Part shown: positions 36,368 to 46,113 of the stretch, piece after piece
How the letters are laid out: the number at the start of each line of letters is the position of its first letter
Position numbering within the stretch: position 1 is the stretch's first letter
Source: Hyphomicrobiales bacterium
Lineage (GTDB): Bacteria; Pseudomonadota; Alphaproteobacteria; Rhizobiales; TMED25
DNA length: 64,000 nt
Direction of reading: 5' to 3'
Assembly (NCBI GenBank): GCA_029245795.1
Contig: JAQWOP010000010.1
Span: forward strand, 37,143 to 101,142
Notes under the pieces: generated by a model
Told to the model about the DNA's origin: nothing
The model's database searches: none
What the model saw: only the letters and a program-made list of their open reading frames with translations
Program-made: the position numbers and the translations under genes

Positions 36368-36442
36368 GCGGGCGTAGCTCAGTGGTAGAGCACAACCTTG
36401 CCAAGGTTGGGGTCGTGAGTTCGAATCTCATCGCCCGCTCCA
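36368..36442 (+). tRNA. tRNA-Gly (GCC anticodon)
   Basis: Full cloverleaf. Acceptor GCGGGCG pairs with CGCCCGC. The D-arm is GCTC/GAGC, anticodon stem CAACC/GGTTG with loop TTGCCAA (anticodon GCC), and the T-arm has TTCGAAT. The 3' CCA is genomically encoded (36440-36442). The antisense ORF at 36255-36539 in the track is an artefact over this gene. Confidence 0.97.
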
Positions 36443-36489
36443 TTGTTAAGACTTTGAAGTAGGAAACTGCAAAATCTGGAGTTTTACAA

Positions 36490-37899
36490 ATGCCGTCCCA
36501 GAAACTTTTGATCAAATACGGAACGGTAGCACATTCCAATAATTTAGAACCAATAGATATTCTAATTTCAGATCAGAAAATTGTTAATATTGGGAAAAAT
36601 TTATCTGATAAAGTAGATAGAGTAATAAATGCAAAAGGTAAATTAGTTCTTCCTGGTGGTGTAGACAGTCATTGTCATATTGAACAAAAATCTGCTTCTG
36701 GTTTAGTTAATTCTGATACTTTCTACACAGGGACATCTGCTGCAGCTCTTGGGGGTAACACAACAGTAATTCCATTTGCTGCTCAATATGATGGAGACTC
36801 ACTTTTAGAAGTCGTAGATAGATATCACAATTTAGCTAACAAAGGATCTATAGTAGATTATTCAATGCATATGATTATTGCTGGTCCAACAGATAATGTA
36901 ATAAAAAAAGAATTACCAAAATTAATATTGTCAGGTCATAGCTCTATTAAACTATTCATGACTTATGATCGCTTAAGAATTGATGACGAGAATATACTAG
37001 AAATATTAAAGCAGGCTCGTAAATGTGGTGCCATGGTATCAGTTCATGCTGAGAACCATGAAATGATAACTAATAAGGTAAAAGAGCTACTCGAAGATGG
37101 TTGTTATCATCCCAAGTATCACACAGATAGTCATCCGGTTGAGGGAGAGGTTGATGCCTTCAGGCGGATAATTCAAATGTCTGATGAAACAAAGCAACCT
37201 GTAATGATTTTTCATGTATCTTCTGAACAGGGTTTAAATGAAATAAGATCAGGAAAATCAAGAGGTGTAAAATTTTTTGCTGAAACCTGCACCCAATATC
37301 TGACACTAAACTCTCATCTTCTTGATCAGGAACAGATCAATGATGGAGCCAAATGGATTTGTAGCCCACCAATACGTTCCATAAATGACTCAGAAGCTTT
37401 ATGGAAGGGTCTTGAGGATAGAACTTTAGATTTAGTTACCTCTGATCATGCGCCATACAGCTTTGATAATAAAGGAAAATTTTTCAAAGATAATAGTCCA
37501 AACTTTAAGGAAATTCCAAATGGAATACCAGGTTTGCACTGGAGACTACCAATTTTATTAGATAGGGTACTTAATAAGCAATGTAATTTAGATATATCAG
37601 ATTTTGTTAGAATGACTTCAACTATGCCCGCAAAGGTTTATGGATTGTATCCTCATAAGGGAGAAATAAAAATAGGATCAGATGCTGATATTGTAATTTG
37701 GGATACTGATCTAAATATTACTTTATCTGACGATATGGTTGTTGACGGATCGAAATATAACCCATACTCAGGTATGAAAGTAAGTTGTTGGCCAAATGAG
37801 GTTATATTGAGAGGAACTACTATAGTAAAAGATAATATAATTAAAACTGAGGCAGGTACTGGGCAATTTCTATCTACAAAACTTAGCGAGTATATTTAG
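36490..37899 (+). CDS. Dihydropyrimidinase/hydantoinase
   Basis: Metal-dependent cyclic amidohydrolase of 469 aa that opens the ring of dihydropyrimidines or hydantoins. Seen: DSHCHIE (HxH metal ligands, about residue 60), SIKLFMTYD with the carboxylated bridging Lys (about residue 155), VHAENHE, the His in IFHVSSEQG, and the final metal Asp in TSDHAPYS (about residue 318). It starts 48 nt after tRNA-Gly. No other pyrimidine catabolic gene is adjacent, so substrate is open (dihydrouracil, hydantoin or related). Confidence 0.9.
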   Translation: MPSQKLLIKYGTVAHSNNLEPIDILISDQKIVNIGKNLSDKVDRVINAKGKLVLPGGVDSHCHIEQKSASGLVNSDTFYTGTSAAALGGNTTVIPFAAQYDGDSLLEVVDRYHNLANKGSIVDYSMHMIIAGPTDNVIKKELPKLILSGHSSIKLFMTYDRLRIDDENILEILKQARKCGAMVSVHAENHEMITNKVKELLEDGCYHPKYHTDSHPVEGEVDAFRRIIQMSDETKQPVMIFHVSSEQGLNEIRSGKSRGVKFFAETCTQYLTLNSHLLDQEQINDGAKWICSPPIRSINDSEALWKGLEDRTLDLVTSDHAPYSFDNKGKFFKDNSPNFKEIPNGIPGLHWRLPILLDRVLNKQCNLDISDFVRMTSTMPAKVYGLYPHKGEIKIGSDADIVIWDTDLNITLSDDMVVDGSKYNPYSGMKVSCWPNEVILRGTTIVKDNIIKTEAGTGQFLSTKLSEYI

Positions 37900-37902
37900 T
37901 TT

Positions 37903-39471
37903 CTAGTGTTTAAAATGTCTTACTCCCGTGAATACCATAGTTATTTCTGCTTTATTTGCAGTTGTAATCACCTCGTCATCTCGGATTGAACCACCAGGTT
38001 GAATCACTGCTTCTACTCCAAAATCTATAGCTGTACTCAACCCATCAGAAAAAGGGAAGAATGCATCTGATGCAATAACGCAACCAGATTTTTCTTTTTC
38101 ATCACTCAAATTTTCATAAAATTTTTGAATGGCAATTTTGGAGGAGTCAACTCTACTAGTTTGTCCAGCGCCTATGCCAATCGTTTTTCTATTTTTGGCG
38201 TAAACGATAGCATTTGATTTTACATGCTTAGCAATCTTAAATGCAAATATCATGTCATCTAATTGTTTATGATCAGGTTTTTTCTTTGTAACAACTTCAA
38301 GATCTTCTTTTTGGATTACAAACTCATCTCGATCCTGAACTAAATAACCACCAAAGACAGATTTGAGTAATTTCTTATCTAGTCCATCATTAGATATTTT
38401 ATTAAATTTTATTATTCTCAGATTCTTTTTATTCAAAAAAATTTGTAATGCATCTTCAGTAAAATCTGGTGCGATGATTACTTCTGAAAATACTTTTATA
38501 ATTTCTATAGCAGTAAGAGCATCAATAGTTTTATTTGCTATCAAGATACCGCCAAATGCACTTGTTGGGTCGCAAGAAAGAGCTGATTTATATGCATCTA
38601 AAATAGTATCTCTTTGAGCTACACCACAAGGGTTTGTATGCTTGATTATTGCAAAAGTTGGCATATCATCTTTGAAATCATCGATTAATTGAAGGGAGGC
38701 ATCTATATCATTTATATTATTATAAGATAGTTCTTTTCCTTGTAATTGTTCAATTGATCCAAAACCATTTTCTGAATTAATATGAAGAGAAGCATTCTGA
38801 TGTGGATTTTCACCATACCTGAGGACTCTTTCATTTGAAATTTCAGGAATTATATTTTCTGAATTTTTATTCCCTAAATATTTTTTGAACCAACCCGCAA
38901 TTATCCCATCATAAGATGAAGTTAAATTATATGCTTCTGCAGCGAGGTCTGCACGATCTTCTTGAGATAGCCCACCATTTAATTTAATATTATCAAGGAC
39001 CATTTGATATGAATCTATTTTTGTAACTATTGATACACGATCATAATTTTTAGCGCTAGCTCTTATCATTGAGGGCCCCCCAATATCAATATTTTCAATG
39101 ATTTCATTTAAATTATCTGTCGTTTCAATAATTTTTTGGAAGGGATATAAATTGACTACTACGAGGTCAATTTTTTGGATTGAAAGCTTATCAATTATAT
39201 TAGTATCATCAATATTATTTAATCTAGATAGTATACCGGCATAAATATTTGGATGAAGCGTTTTTACCCTTCCATCTAATATTTCTGGGAATTTTGTTAT
39301 TTCTTCAATCTTTTTTACTGTAACACCATTCTCTGATAATAATTTAGCCGTTCCCCCCGTGGAAATTATTTCAATACCTGCATTTTCAAGGCTTTTAGCA
39401 AAGCTTACAATATTTGTTTTGTCGTAAACACTTATTAAAGCTCTCTTTATCTTAATAGTATTTTTTTTCAT
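37903..39471 (-). CDS. purH: Bifunctional AICAR transformylase/IMP cyclohydrolase PurH
   Basis: Last two steps of IMP synthesis. N-terminal cyclohydrolase (MGS fold) with RALISVYDKTNIV and STGGTAKLL. The C-terminal transformylase has RYGENPHQNASLH and the catalytic KHTNPCGVA (Lys-His), ending with GGSIRDDEVI and the MVFTGVRHFKH terminus. At 522 aa it is full length. It converges on the hydantoinase with a 3-nt gap. In many alphaproteobacteria purH follows rsmB as here (with the cupin between). Confidence 0.96.
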   Translation of the reverse strand: MKKNTIKIKRALISVYDKTNIVSFAKSLENAGIEIISTGGTAKLLSENGVTVKKIEEITKFPEILDGRVKTLHPNIYAGILSRLNNIDDTNIIDKLSIQKIDLVVVNLYPFQKIIETTDNLNEIIENIDIGGPSMIRASAKNYDRVSIVTKIDSYQMVLDNIKLNGGLSQEDRADLAAEAYNLTSSYDGIIAGWFKKYLGNKNSENIIPEISNERVLRYGENPHQNASLHINSENGFGSIEQLQGKELSYNNINDIDASLQLIDDFKDDMPTFAIIKHTNPCGVAQRDTILDAYKSALSCDPTSAFGGILIANKTIDALTAIEIIKVFSEVIIAPDFTEDALQIFLNKKNLRIIKFNKISNDGLDKKLLKSVFGGYLVQDRDEFVIQKEDLEVVTKKKPDHKQLDDMIFAFKIAKHVKSNAIVYAKNRKTIGIGAGQTSRVDSSKIAIQKFYENLSDEKEKSGCVIASDAFFPFSDGLSTAIDFGVEAVIQPGGSIRDDEVITTANKAEITMVFTGVRHFKH

Positions 39472-39509
39472 CTGTAATAGTCTTTTGACAATATAATCAA
39501 TTAGAATGT

Positions 39510-39905
39510 TTAATTTTGATTTGCAAGTTTTTCTATTAATTCATCCAGATTTGTAACGCCAGTATAATCTTCACTGAGTCCACCTGTCCCACTTTTATTC
39601 TTGCAAGTGAAAAACACACACTCATCTCCAAGAACTTTGATTCCATGCACAGTATTTCTTGGGACATAGACAAGGTCACCAGATTCAGCGGTAGTTGTCT
39701 CATCACCCAGTAAAACAGCTAGTTTTCCTGATAATAAATAAATCCATTGCTCATCATTTGGATGGTAGTGTGGGGGAGGAACATCACCTTTTTTATAGTT
39801 AACTATCCCGACTTTAAGTATCTCACCAGCGAATTGTTTCATCATAATATGAGGTCTTGCAACATCTGGAGTTGCTTTCATTTCATTCTTTCTAAAAATT
39901 GGCAT
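39510..39905 (-). CDS. Single-domain cupin protein
   Basis: A 131-aa cupin_2 barrel with both motifs: KGDVPPPHYHPNDEQWIYLLSG (His-x-His and Glu ligands) and GDLVYVPRNTVHGIKVLG (third His). It therefore probably binds a divalent metal. No enzymatic class can be assigned from sequence; such proteins range from dioxygenases to isomerases. It sits between rsmB and purH on the same strand. A second, bidomain cupin at 57.6 kb belongs to another context. Confidence 0.75.
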   Translation of the reverse strand: MPIFRKNEMKATPDVARPHIMMKQFAGEILKVGIVNYKKGDVPPPHYHPNDEQWIYLLSGKLAVLLGDETTTAESGDLVYVPRNTVHGIKVLGDECVFFTCKNKSGTGGLSEDYTGVTNLDELIEKLANQN

Positions 39906-39950
39906 GGTCTTTTCTCCGGTATTTATGATTTTAGTCTCAATTTTATACTA

Positions 39951-41279
39951 TTATTTTTTTTCGAGTATGGAAATAAAGAAACCATCATTTCCACCATCTG
40001 GTAATATACCTGGCAGTATTCTCATAAATCCTTCTTTTCGGATCGATTTTTTAAACTCAGGTAATTTTTCTAGAATAATTTTTCTTAATTTGATATCTGT
40101 TCTTTCTTTTAATATTCTATTTATTTGATCTTCACCCTCTTCTGGCTCTAAAGAGCATGTGCAATAAATCAAAATACCACCTACTTTTAGCATATTAATT
40201 CCATTATTTAATAGTTTCTCTTGATTGTGTGTGAAAAATTCCAAATTATTTATTTTCCTGCGTAAAATATCTGGATTTCTTCTGATTACACCCGTTGAAC
40301 TGCAAGGAGCATCAATTAGAACACCATCCACTTTTTCTTTTGGGAACCAAATTGTTCCATCAGCATGAACAATTTTAGCTTTATATTTCAACCTATCTAA
40401 ATTTTCTTTTAGTATTTTTAATCTTTCTGCACTTTTATCCACTGCCACAACTATAGCACCTTTAGATAATAAACTAGCTGTCTTTCCGCCCGGTGCCGCA
40501 CATAGATCTACAAATAGTTTATCTTTCAAATTATCTTCAATTAACTTAATTGGAATTGAAGCTGACACGTCTTGGATCCACCATAAACCTTCGTTATAGA
40601 ACTTTATATTTGGGATATATGAATAATCATGCAATCTTATAGATCCTGTCGATAATACAGAACCATTTAAATCTTTAATAACCTCTAGACTGTAATCTTT
40701 AAGACTAATGTCAAGGGGGGGGGATGATAATAGTGTATCTGATATTGTCTTTATTTCATCGTTAGTATAAAAATTCTTCCATCTATCTCTTATCCAATCT
40801 GGTAATAGGTCAAGAGGGTTCATTATTTGGGATAATATAGTATCTTTATCATCACTTATTCTTCTTAAAACGGCATTTACAAGCCCTCTTAGCTTCGATG
40901 ATTTTTTATCATTTTTTGTTAGCTCAATTGCACTATTCACTGCTGCATAAGGGGGGGTATTAAGGTAAAGTATTTGGCATACGGATGTAAGTAATAGAAA
41001 ATGAATTCTTCTAGAATGACTCTCAATTGAGTTCTTTAAGTATTTTGCTAAAATAATCTCAATATGACCCCAACGCCTCAAAGTTGTCATCATAATCATC
41101 ATACAAAAAGCTATATCTTCTTTTGGTAGAGTTAGATATTTATCACTTTGTAATTTTTTTTTCAAGCTTTGGTCAGGATTAGCACCTTTTTCAATAATAT
41201 CTATAAGTATATCAATAACAAGTTCTCTAGATTTTAACCCATTAGATTTTTTTTGATTTTCATTAATTATTATATTCAT
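39951..41279 (-). CDS. rsmB: 16S rRNA m5C967 methyltransferase RsmB (Sun/Fmu)
   Basis: SAM-dependent methyltransferase, 442 aa. The N-terminal NusB-like domain occupies about residues 10-155. The catalytic domain has FVDLCAAPGGKTASLL, IDAPCSSTGVIRRNPDI (first catalytic Cys) and LIYCTCSLEPEEGEDQI (second Cys), the full NOL1/NOP2/Sun set. The gene contains G9 (40715-40723) and G7 (40951-40957) runs on plus within SSPPLD and NTPPYA codons; both keep the frame open here, but in an AT-rich genome they are unusual slippage-prone spots. Confidence 0.92.
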   Translation of the reverse strand: MNIIINENQKKSNGLKSRELVIDILIDIIEKGANPDQSLKKKLQSDKYLTLPKEDIAFCMMIMMTTLRRWGHIEIILAKYLKNSIESHSRRIHFLLLTSVCQILYLNTPPYAAVNSAIELTKNDKKSSKLRGLVNAVLRRISDDKDTILSQIMNPLDLLPDWIRDRWKNFYTNDEIKTISDTLLSSPPLDISLKDYSLEVIKDLNGSVLSTGSIRLHDYSYIPNIKFYNEGLWWIQDVSASIPIKLIEDNLKDKLFVDLCAAPGGKTASLLSKGAIVVAVDKSAERLKILKENLDRLKYKAKIVHADGTIWFPKEKVDGVLIDAPCSSTGVIRRNPDILRRKINNLEFFTHNQEKLLNNGINMLKVGGILIYCTCSLEPEEGEDQINRILKERTDIKLRKIILEKLPEFKKSIRKEGFMRILPGILPDGGNDGFFISILEKK

Positions 41280-41340
41280 ATTTAATTTATTTATTTTAAT
41301 TACTATATTAATATTGAAGCATTATTTAGAAATATAAACT

Positions 41341-41526
41341 ATGGCTAATAAAAAAGAAAAAAAACTTTCTCCTGAAGCAAAAAGAGCGCTTGCAGAAGCT
41401 GAAGAGAGAAGAAAAAAGAATAAAGATTCTAAGTCTGTCATGCCAAAAGAAATAAATGGCCCACAAGGACCTGAACCAACAAGATATGGTGATTGGGAAA
41501 GAAAAGGCATAACTTCTGATTTTTAG
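41341..41526 (+). CDS. DUF1674 / SDHAF4-like succinate dehydrogenase assembly protein
   Basis: A 61-aa protein with a Lys/Glu/Ala-rich charged helix followed by the highly conserved C-terminal signature GPQGPEPTRYGDWERKG ending in SDF. This matches the DUF1674/SDHAF4 (Sdh8) family, which protects and helps mature the flavoprotein subunit of succinate dehydrogenase in mitochondria and related alphaproteobacteria. It is divergent from rsmB with a 61-nt gap, its frequent neighbour, and abuts the end of acs. The short antisense ORF here is a shadow. Confidence 0.88.
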   Translation: MANKKEKKLSPEAKRALAEAEERRKKNKDSKSVMPKEINGPQGPEPTRYGDWERKGITSDF

Positions 41527-43482
41527 TTAGTTGTTCTTTCTATTTTTTATTAATTCTTCAACAACAGCTGGTTCTGCGAGAGTTGATGTGTCACCAAGAT
41601 CAGAGTAATTATTTTCTGCAATTTTTCTTAGTATTCTTCTCATTATTTTACCAGATCTTGTTTTTGGTAAGCCAGTTGTTAGTTGGATATGATCTGGTGT
41701 TGCAATTGGGCCTATTATCTCTCTTACATTTTGAACTAATTCTTGCACTATATCTTTTTCTTCTATTTTTATAGCAGTTCTGAGTGTAACAAAAGCATAG
41801 ATTCCTTGACCCTTTATAGGGTGAGGAAAACCAACTACTGCTGACTCAGAAACTTTCTTATTTGATACTAAAGCTGATTCTACCTCAGCTGTTCCAAGTC
41901 TATGACCTGAGACATTTATGACATCATCGACTCTTCCTGTTATCCAGTAGTAGCCATCTCCATCTCTTCTGCAGCCATCTCCAGTAAAGTACATTTCATT
42001 ATATGTTGAAAAATAAGTTTCTTCAAATCGTTTGTGATCTCCATAAACTGTTCTCATTTGACCTGGCCATGAGTCACAAATTACAAGATTACCGGAACAC
42101 TCTCCTTCTAACTTTTTCCCTTTTGCGTCTACAATTGCTGGTTGTATTCCAAAGAATGGGTAGGTAGCGGATCCTGGTTTTTGATCAATTGCTCCTGGCA
42201 TTGGTGATATCATAATACCGCCAGTTTCTGTTTGCCACCATGTATCAACGATAGGAGATTTTTTTTCACCAACTATATCATAATACCAATTCCATGCCTC
42301 TGGATTTATTGGTTCACCAACTGTACCAAGAAGCTTAAGGGTGCTACGATTTGTAGATTGTACATATTGATCACCAGCCCCCATCAGAGCTCTTATAGCT
42401 GTAGGAGCTGTGTAGAAAATATTTACTCCATATTTATCAATAATTTCCCAACATCTAGAAGCACTTGGGTAGTTTGGTAATCCTTCATATATTACCACTG
42501 TTGCTGCATTTGAAAGAGGTCCATAGACAACATAACTATGGCCAGTTATCCAACCAACATCAGCTGCACACCAATAAATATCATTTGGCTTATAATCAAA
42601 AATATATTGATGAGTTATAGATGCATAAACTAGATAGCCGCCAGATGTATGTAAAACACCTTTTGGTTTTCCTGTTGAACCCGAAGTATATAATATAAAT
42701 AGAGGGTCTTCTGCATTCATTTCTTCAGGGTGGCATATATCAGCTACCTGTTTTTTTTCTTCATGATACCAATGGTCAATTGAATCATCCCAAGAAGTAT
42801 TGTTTCCTGTATGTCGGACAACTAAATTTTTTTCAACATTAGTCCCCATTTTTTTTGCAATTTCTATCGCTTTATCTACATTATTTTTTAAGGGTATTAG
42901 TTTTCCTCCTCTAATACCTTCGTCTGAGGTTATTATAATCTTTGACTGACAGTCATCAATTCGACCTGCTAAGGCTTCTGGAGAAAAACCACCAAAAACA
43001 ACAGAATGTACTGCTCCAATTCTCGCACAGGCCAGCATAGCGAAAGTAGCTTCTGGAATCATTGGCATATAAATTGTGACTCGATCTCCTTTTTTTGTAC
43101 CTAGTTTTTTTAGAACATTTGCAAATTTACATACATTTTTATAGAGATCTTCATACGTGAATATTCTAGTTTCTTTGCCATTATCACTTTCCCATATTAG
43201 GGCTTTTTTTTCTGGATTTTCTTTTACATGTCGATCAATACAGTTTGCTGAAACATTTAGTGTTCCGTCTTCAAACCAGCTAATATTTATATTATTTTTT
43301 TTATAGGAAGTATTCTTTATTTTTGTATAAGGTTTAATCCAGTCAATTCTTTTGCCATGTTCAGCCCAGAATTTCTCAGGTGAAGATATGCTCTCTGCAT
43401 ATAGAGTTTTATATTTTTCATTATTTATATAGGCATTTCTGGACCATTCAGAGCTTACTTTATTTCCTGTAAAATTATTCAT
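41527..43482 (-). CDS. acs: Acetyl-CoA synthetase
   Basis: AMP-forming acetate activation, 651 aa. Seen: ACS-type N-terminal segment ([17 protein letters not shown]), the P-loop-like [11 protein letters not shown] at about residue 265, the acetate-pocket/adenylate region [42 protein letters not shown], and the C-terminal catalytic, acetylatable Lys in TRSGKIMRR (about residue 610). It is complete and probably reversibly inactivated by lysine acetylation, as in the family. It converges exactly on the DUF1674 gene without a gap. Confidence 0.96.
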   Translation of the reverse strand: MNNFTGNKVSSEWSRNAYINNEKYKTLYAESISSPEKFWAEHGKRIDWIKPYTKIKNTSYKKNNINISWFEDGTLNVSANCIDRHVKENPEKKALIWESDNGKETRIFTYEDLYKNVCKFANVLKKLGTKKGDRVTIYMPMIPEATFAMLACARIGAVHSVVFGGFSPEALAGRIDDCQSKIIITSDEGIRGGKLIPLKNNVDKAIEIAKKMGTNVEKNLVVRHTGNNTSWDDSIDHWYHEEKKQVADICHPEEMNAEDPLFILYTSGSTGKPKGVLHTSGGYLVYASITHQYIFDYKPNDIYWCAADVGWITGHSYVVYGPLSNAATVVIYEGLPNYPSASRCWEIIDKYGVNIFYTAPTAIRALMGAGDQYVQSTNRSTLKLLGTVGEPINPEAWNWYYDIVGEKKSPIVDTWWQTETGGIMISPMPGAIDQKPGSATYPFFGIQPAIVDAKGKKLEGECSGNLVICDSWPGQMRTVYGDHKRFEETYFSTYNEMYFTGDGCRRDGDGYYWITGRVDDVINVSGHRLGTAEVESALVSNKKVSESAVVGFPHPIKGQGIYAFVTLRTAIKIEEKDIVQELVQNVREIIGPIATPDHIQLTTGLPKTRSGKIMRRILRKIAENNYSDLGDTSTLAEPAVVEELIKNRKNN

Positions 43483-43525
43483 ATTATTTCCTACTGTAAG
43501 TGTATTTAATTATTAAATTTATTTA

Positions 43526-43957
43526 TCATTGCGGATCGCCCATATTGCATATGATATTCCATTCATCATTTTTAACTGGTTGGACAGATAGTCTAGAATT
43601 TTTTACTAAAATCATTTCAGAAAGTTTGGGTTTATTTTTAATTTCTTCTAGGCTAACAGGATTTTTGAAACTTTTATGGTAGGCAAGGTCAACACAGCGC
43701 CATGTTTTATTATCTGTAGTTGTATCCATATGTGCTTCTGCAATTACTGACGTGATTCCAACAATAGTTTTTTCTTTAACAGAATGATAGAAAAAGCCTA
43801 AATCACCTAATTTCATTTTATCCATATTATTCCTAGCTTGGTAATTTCTTACACCATCCCATTCAGTGCCAGTAGCTCCTGCATGTATTTGATCTTGCCA
43901 GGACCAGGTTCCGGGCTCTGATTTAAAAAGCCAAAAAGCCATAATGGACGACCTCAT
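43526..43957 (-). CDS. EVE domain protein
   Basis: A 143-aa stand-alone EVE (PUA-like) protein: FWLFKSEPGTWSW at the N-terminus, GVRNYQARNNMDKMKLGDLGFFYHS, and WRCVDLAYHKSFKNPVSL. EVE domains bind modified bases in DNA or RNA and appear in restriction systems, but the short stand-alone form is a widespread housekeeping gene of unknown role. It lies 6 nt after gpsA in a tsaD-gpsA-EVE operon, an ordinary alphaproteobacterial linkage, so no defence role is inferred. Confidence 0.9.
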   Translation of the reverse strand: MRSSIMAFWLFKSEPGTWSWQDQIHAGATGTEWDGVRNYQARNNMDKMKLGDLGFFYHSVKEKTIVGITSVIAEAHMDTTTDNKTWRCVDLAYHKSFKNPVSLEEIKNKPKLSEMILVKNSRLSVQPVKNDEWNIICNMGDPQ

Positions 43958-43963
43958 TTCTTA

Positions 43964-44944
43964 TCAAAAATTTTCTTTTTTAAGGGGTCTGTTAATTAAC
44001 AAATCTATCACATCATCTACTGAATGACCATTATATAGTATATTGTATATAGCTTCAATTATTGGCAATGATAAATTCATTTCTTTTGACATATTATAAA
44101 CTGCCTGTGTTGTATATATACCTTCAGTCAGGTTTTGTGTTTCATCTTTGTACTCTCCTGATAAGCCAATTTGGTAGCCTAATTGAGTGTTTCTAGACTT
44201 CATATTGGTGCATGTTAAAACTAAATCACCAAGACCAGAAAGTCCAAGAAAGGTATCTTTATTTGCACCCAATGCTAGACCAAAAATAATAATTTCATTT
44301 ATTCCACGACTTATCAAAGATGCTATTGCGCCATCACCCAATTTTTTACCCATAGCAACCCCAGTTGCTAAAGCGATTATATTTTTTAAAGCACCTCCAA
44401 CTTGTACGCCTATCAGGTCATTATTGTAATAAGGACGAAAATTATTATTTGCAATTATCTTTCCAACTTGCTCGAGAAGATGATTTGATTCAGAGGCAAG
44501 TGTCAATGCTGTGGGAAGCCCGTTTGCTATATCAATAGCAAATCCTGGACCAGATAGGATTAGCGGTTGTGAATTTGGTAGATTAATTTTGCATATTTGG
44601 TCTAAGAGTAGATTATTATTAGTATCTATACCTTTGGAAGCAATAATAATTGGAATCTTTAAATCTTTTATTTTATAGATTTCTTTTGTTATTTGATCAA
44701 AAACTTGAGTTGGCGCGGCATATATTAAAATATCACAATTTATAGCTTCGTGGAGTTGGCTTATAAAATTAATTTTTTTAGGAATATTAACGCGATCAAG
44801 AGCAGGTATTTGTCTTTTTTCGATCAATAGGTTAGCTTTTTTACTGTCATAATGCCATATATTAACATTATGACCATTTCTGTGGGCATTAATTCCTAGA
44901 GCTATACCCCAAGCCCCGGCACCTATTATTCCAATATTACTCAT
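43964..44944 (-). CDS. gpsA: Glycerol-3-phosphate dehydrogenase [NAD(P)+]
   Basis: Makes sn-glycerol-3-phosphate for phospholipids, 326 aa. The Rossmann motif GIIGAGAWGIALG is at residues 4-16, followed by IIASKGIDT, LSGPGFAIDIANGLPTAL, and the catalytic region VGGALKNIIALATGVAMGKKLGDGAIASLISRGINEI with the active Lys. It overlaps tsaD by 4 nt (translational coupling). Confidence 0.95.
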   Translation of the reverse strand: MSNIGIIGAGAWGIALGINAHRNGHNVNIWHYDSKKANLLIEKRQIPALDRVNIPKKINFISQLHEAINCDILIYAAPTQVFDQITKEIYKIKDLKIPIIIASKGIDTNNNLLLDQICKINLPNSQPLILSGPGFAIDIANGLPTALTLASESNHLLEQVGKIIANNNFRPYYNNDLIGVQVGGALKNIIALATGVAMGKKLGDGAIASLISRGINEIIIFGLALGANKDTFLGLSGLGDLVLTCTNMKSRNTQLGYQIGLSGEYKDETQNLTEGIYTTQAVYNMSKEMNLSLPIIEAIYNILYNGHSVDDVIDLLINRPLKKENF

Positions 44945-46008
44945 GCTTTTACACCAGCTCCACGCAATGTAACAGCCCTTTTATCAAGTGGCCATCTCGG
45001 TTTTACAATCACTGGACTTATTTCAATATTTTTCATTCTTAATCTTTCAATTCCACACCATGCAATCATAGCCGCATTATCGGTGCATAGATCTTGAGGT
45101 GCAACAAAAACATTAAATTTTTGATCTTTGCTTATTTTCTCTATTGATGAAAAAATTTTTTTATTAGCTGCAACCCCGCCTGCTATGACGATATTTACAT
45201 TACTGATCTTATACTTATTTTTAAATATATTTAGTGCTAAAGATAGCTTACTCAAAATAACATCAATTACAGAGTCTTGAAATTCAGCACATATATTATA
45301 AGCTTTTTGATTATCTATAGGTTTAGAATTCTCAATTTCCCTTCTGACAGCAGTTTTTAGGCCAGAAAATGAAAAATTGAGATCCTTTGAATTTATTAGA
45401 GGTCTTGGAAATTTTATATCGCTTGGACTATATTTTTCAGCCATTCTTTCAACGATTGGGCCACCAGGATAACCAAGATTTAGAGATTTAGATACTTTAT
45501 CGTATGCTTCCCCAAGTGCATCGTCTATTGTTGTCCCTAATATTTCATAATCACCAACATCTTTAACAATTATTAGTTGTGTATGTCCGCCCGTAACCAG
45601 TAACAAAAGATAAGGAAATTGAATTTTTTTAACCATTCGTATTGTAAGAGCATGACCCTCAAGATGGTTTATACCTAATAAAGGTATTTTTAAAACACTT
45701 GCCATTGCTTGCGCAAAAGTTACGCCAACCAATAACCCCCCCTTTAATCCAGGGCCAGAGGTTACAGCAATAGCATCTAAATCTCTAAGCTTAATTTTTG
45801 ATTCACTTATAGATTTTTCTATTACTGTATCAATATTTTGTATATGAGATCTTGCAGCAATTTCTGGAACCACACCACCATAATCTGTGTGTTCTAAAAT
45901 TTGTGAATGAACTATATTTGCTAAAATCTCGCATTGTCCATTTGATCCTTCTTTGACAATTGAGGCAGAAGTCTCATCACAGCTGGTTTCAATTCCAAGG
46001 ATAATCAT
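44941..46008 (-). CDS. tsaD: tRNA N6-threonylcarbamoyladenosine transferase TsaD
   Basis: Transfers threonylcarbamoyl to A37 of ANN-decoding tRNAs with TsaB/TsaE. ASKHA fold of 355 aa. Seen: ILGIETSCDETSASIV at the N-terminus, metal-binding HLEGH at about residue 113, LLVTGGHTQL, the ATP-site region DDALGEAYDKVSK, FSGLKTAV, and IAGGVAANKK. It is divergent from hemC, a classic alphaproteobacterial pairing. Confidence 0.96.
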   Translation of the reverse strand: MIILGIETSCDETSASIVKEGSNGQCEILANIVHSQILEHTDYGGVVPEIAARSHIQNIDTVIEKSISESKIKLRDLDAIAVTSGPGLKGGLLVGVTFAQAMASVLKIPLLGINHLEGHALTIRMVKKIQFPYLLLLVTGGHTQLIIVKDVGDYEILGTTIDDALGEAYDKVSKSLNLGYPGGPIVERMAEKYSPSDIKFPRPLINSKDLNFSFSGLKTAVRREIENSKPIDNQKAYNICAEFQDSVIDVILSKLSLALNIFKNKYKISNVNIVIAGGVAANKKIFSSIEKISKDQKFNVFVAPQDLCTDNAAMIAWCGIERLRMKNIEISPVIVKPRWPLDKRAVTLRGAGVKA

Positions 46009-46113
46009 TTTTTTCGTTTGCTATTAAATTAGATTTGTTCTAAACCATGTATGATATGAATAATATCATCAATAATATTATTTATATAATATTTTATCAA
46101 ATTTGAAATTTTC

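Noticed and set aside
36368-36442. tRNA-Gly as the attachment site of a genomic island
   Set aside because: No integrase, direct repeat of the tRNA 3' end or mobile genes nearby; flanking genes are ordinary.
36255-36539. 94-aa minus ORF spanning the tRNA-Gly
   Set aside because: Its RFELTTPTLARLCSTTELRPQ segment is the well-known antisense translation of a tRNA-Gly gene; not a real protein.
43526-43957. EVE-domain gene as part of a restriction/defence system
   Set aside because: It sits in the housekeeping tsaD-gpsA-EVE operon with no nuclease or methylase nearby.
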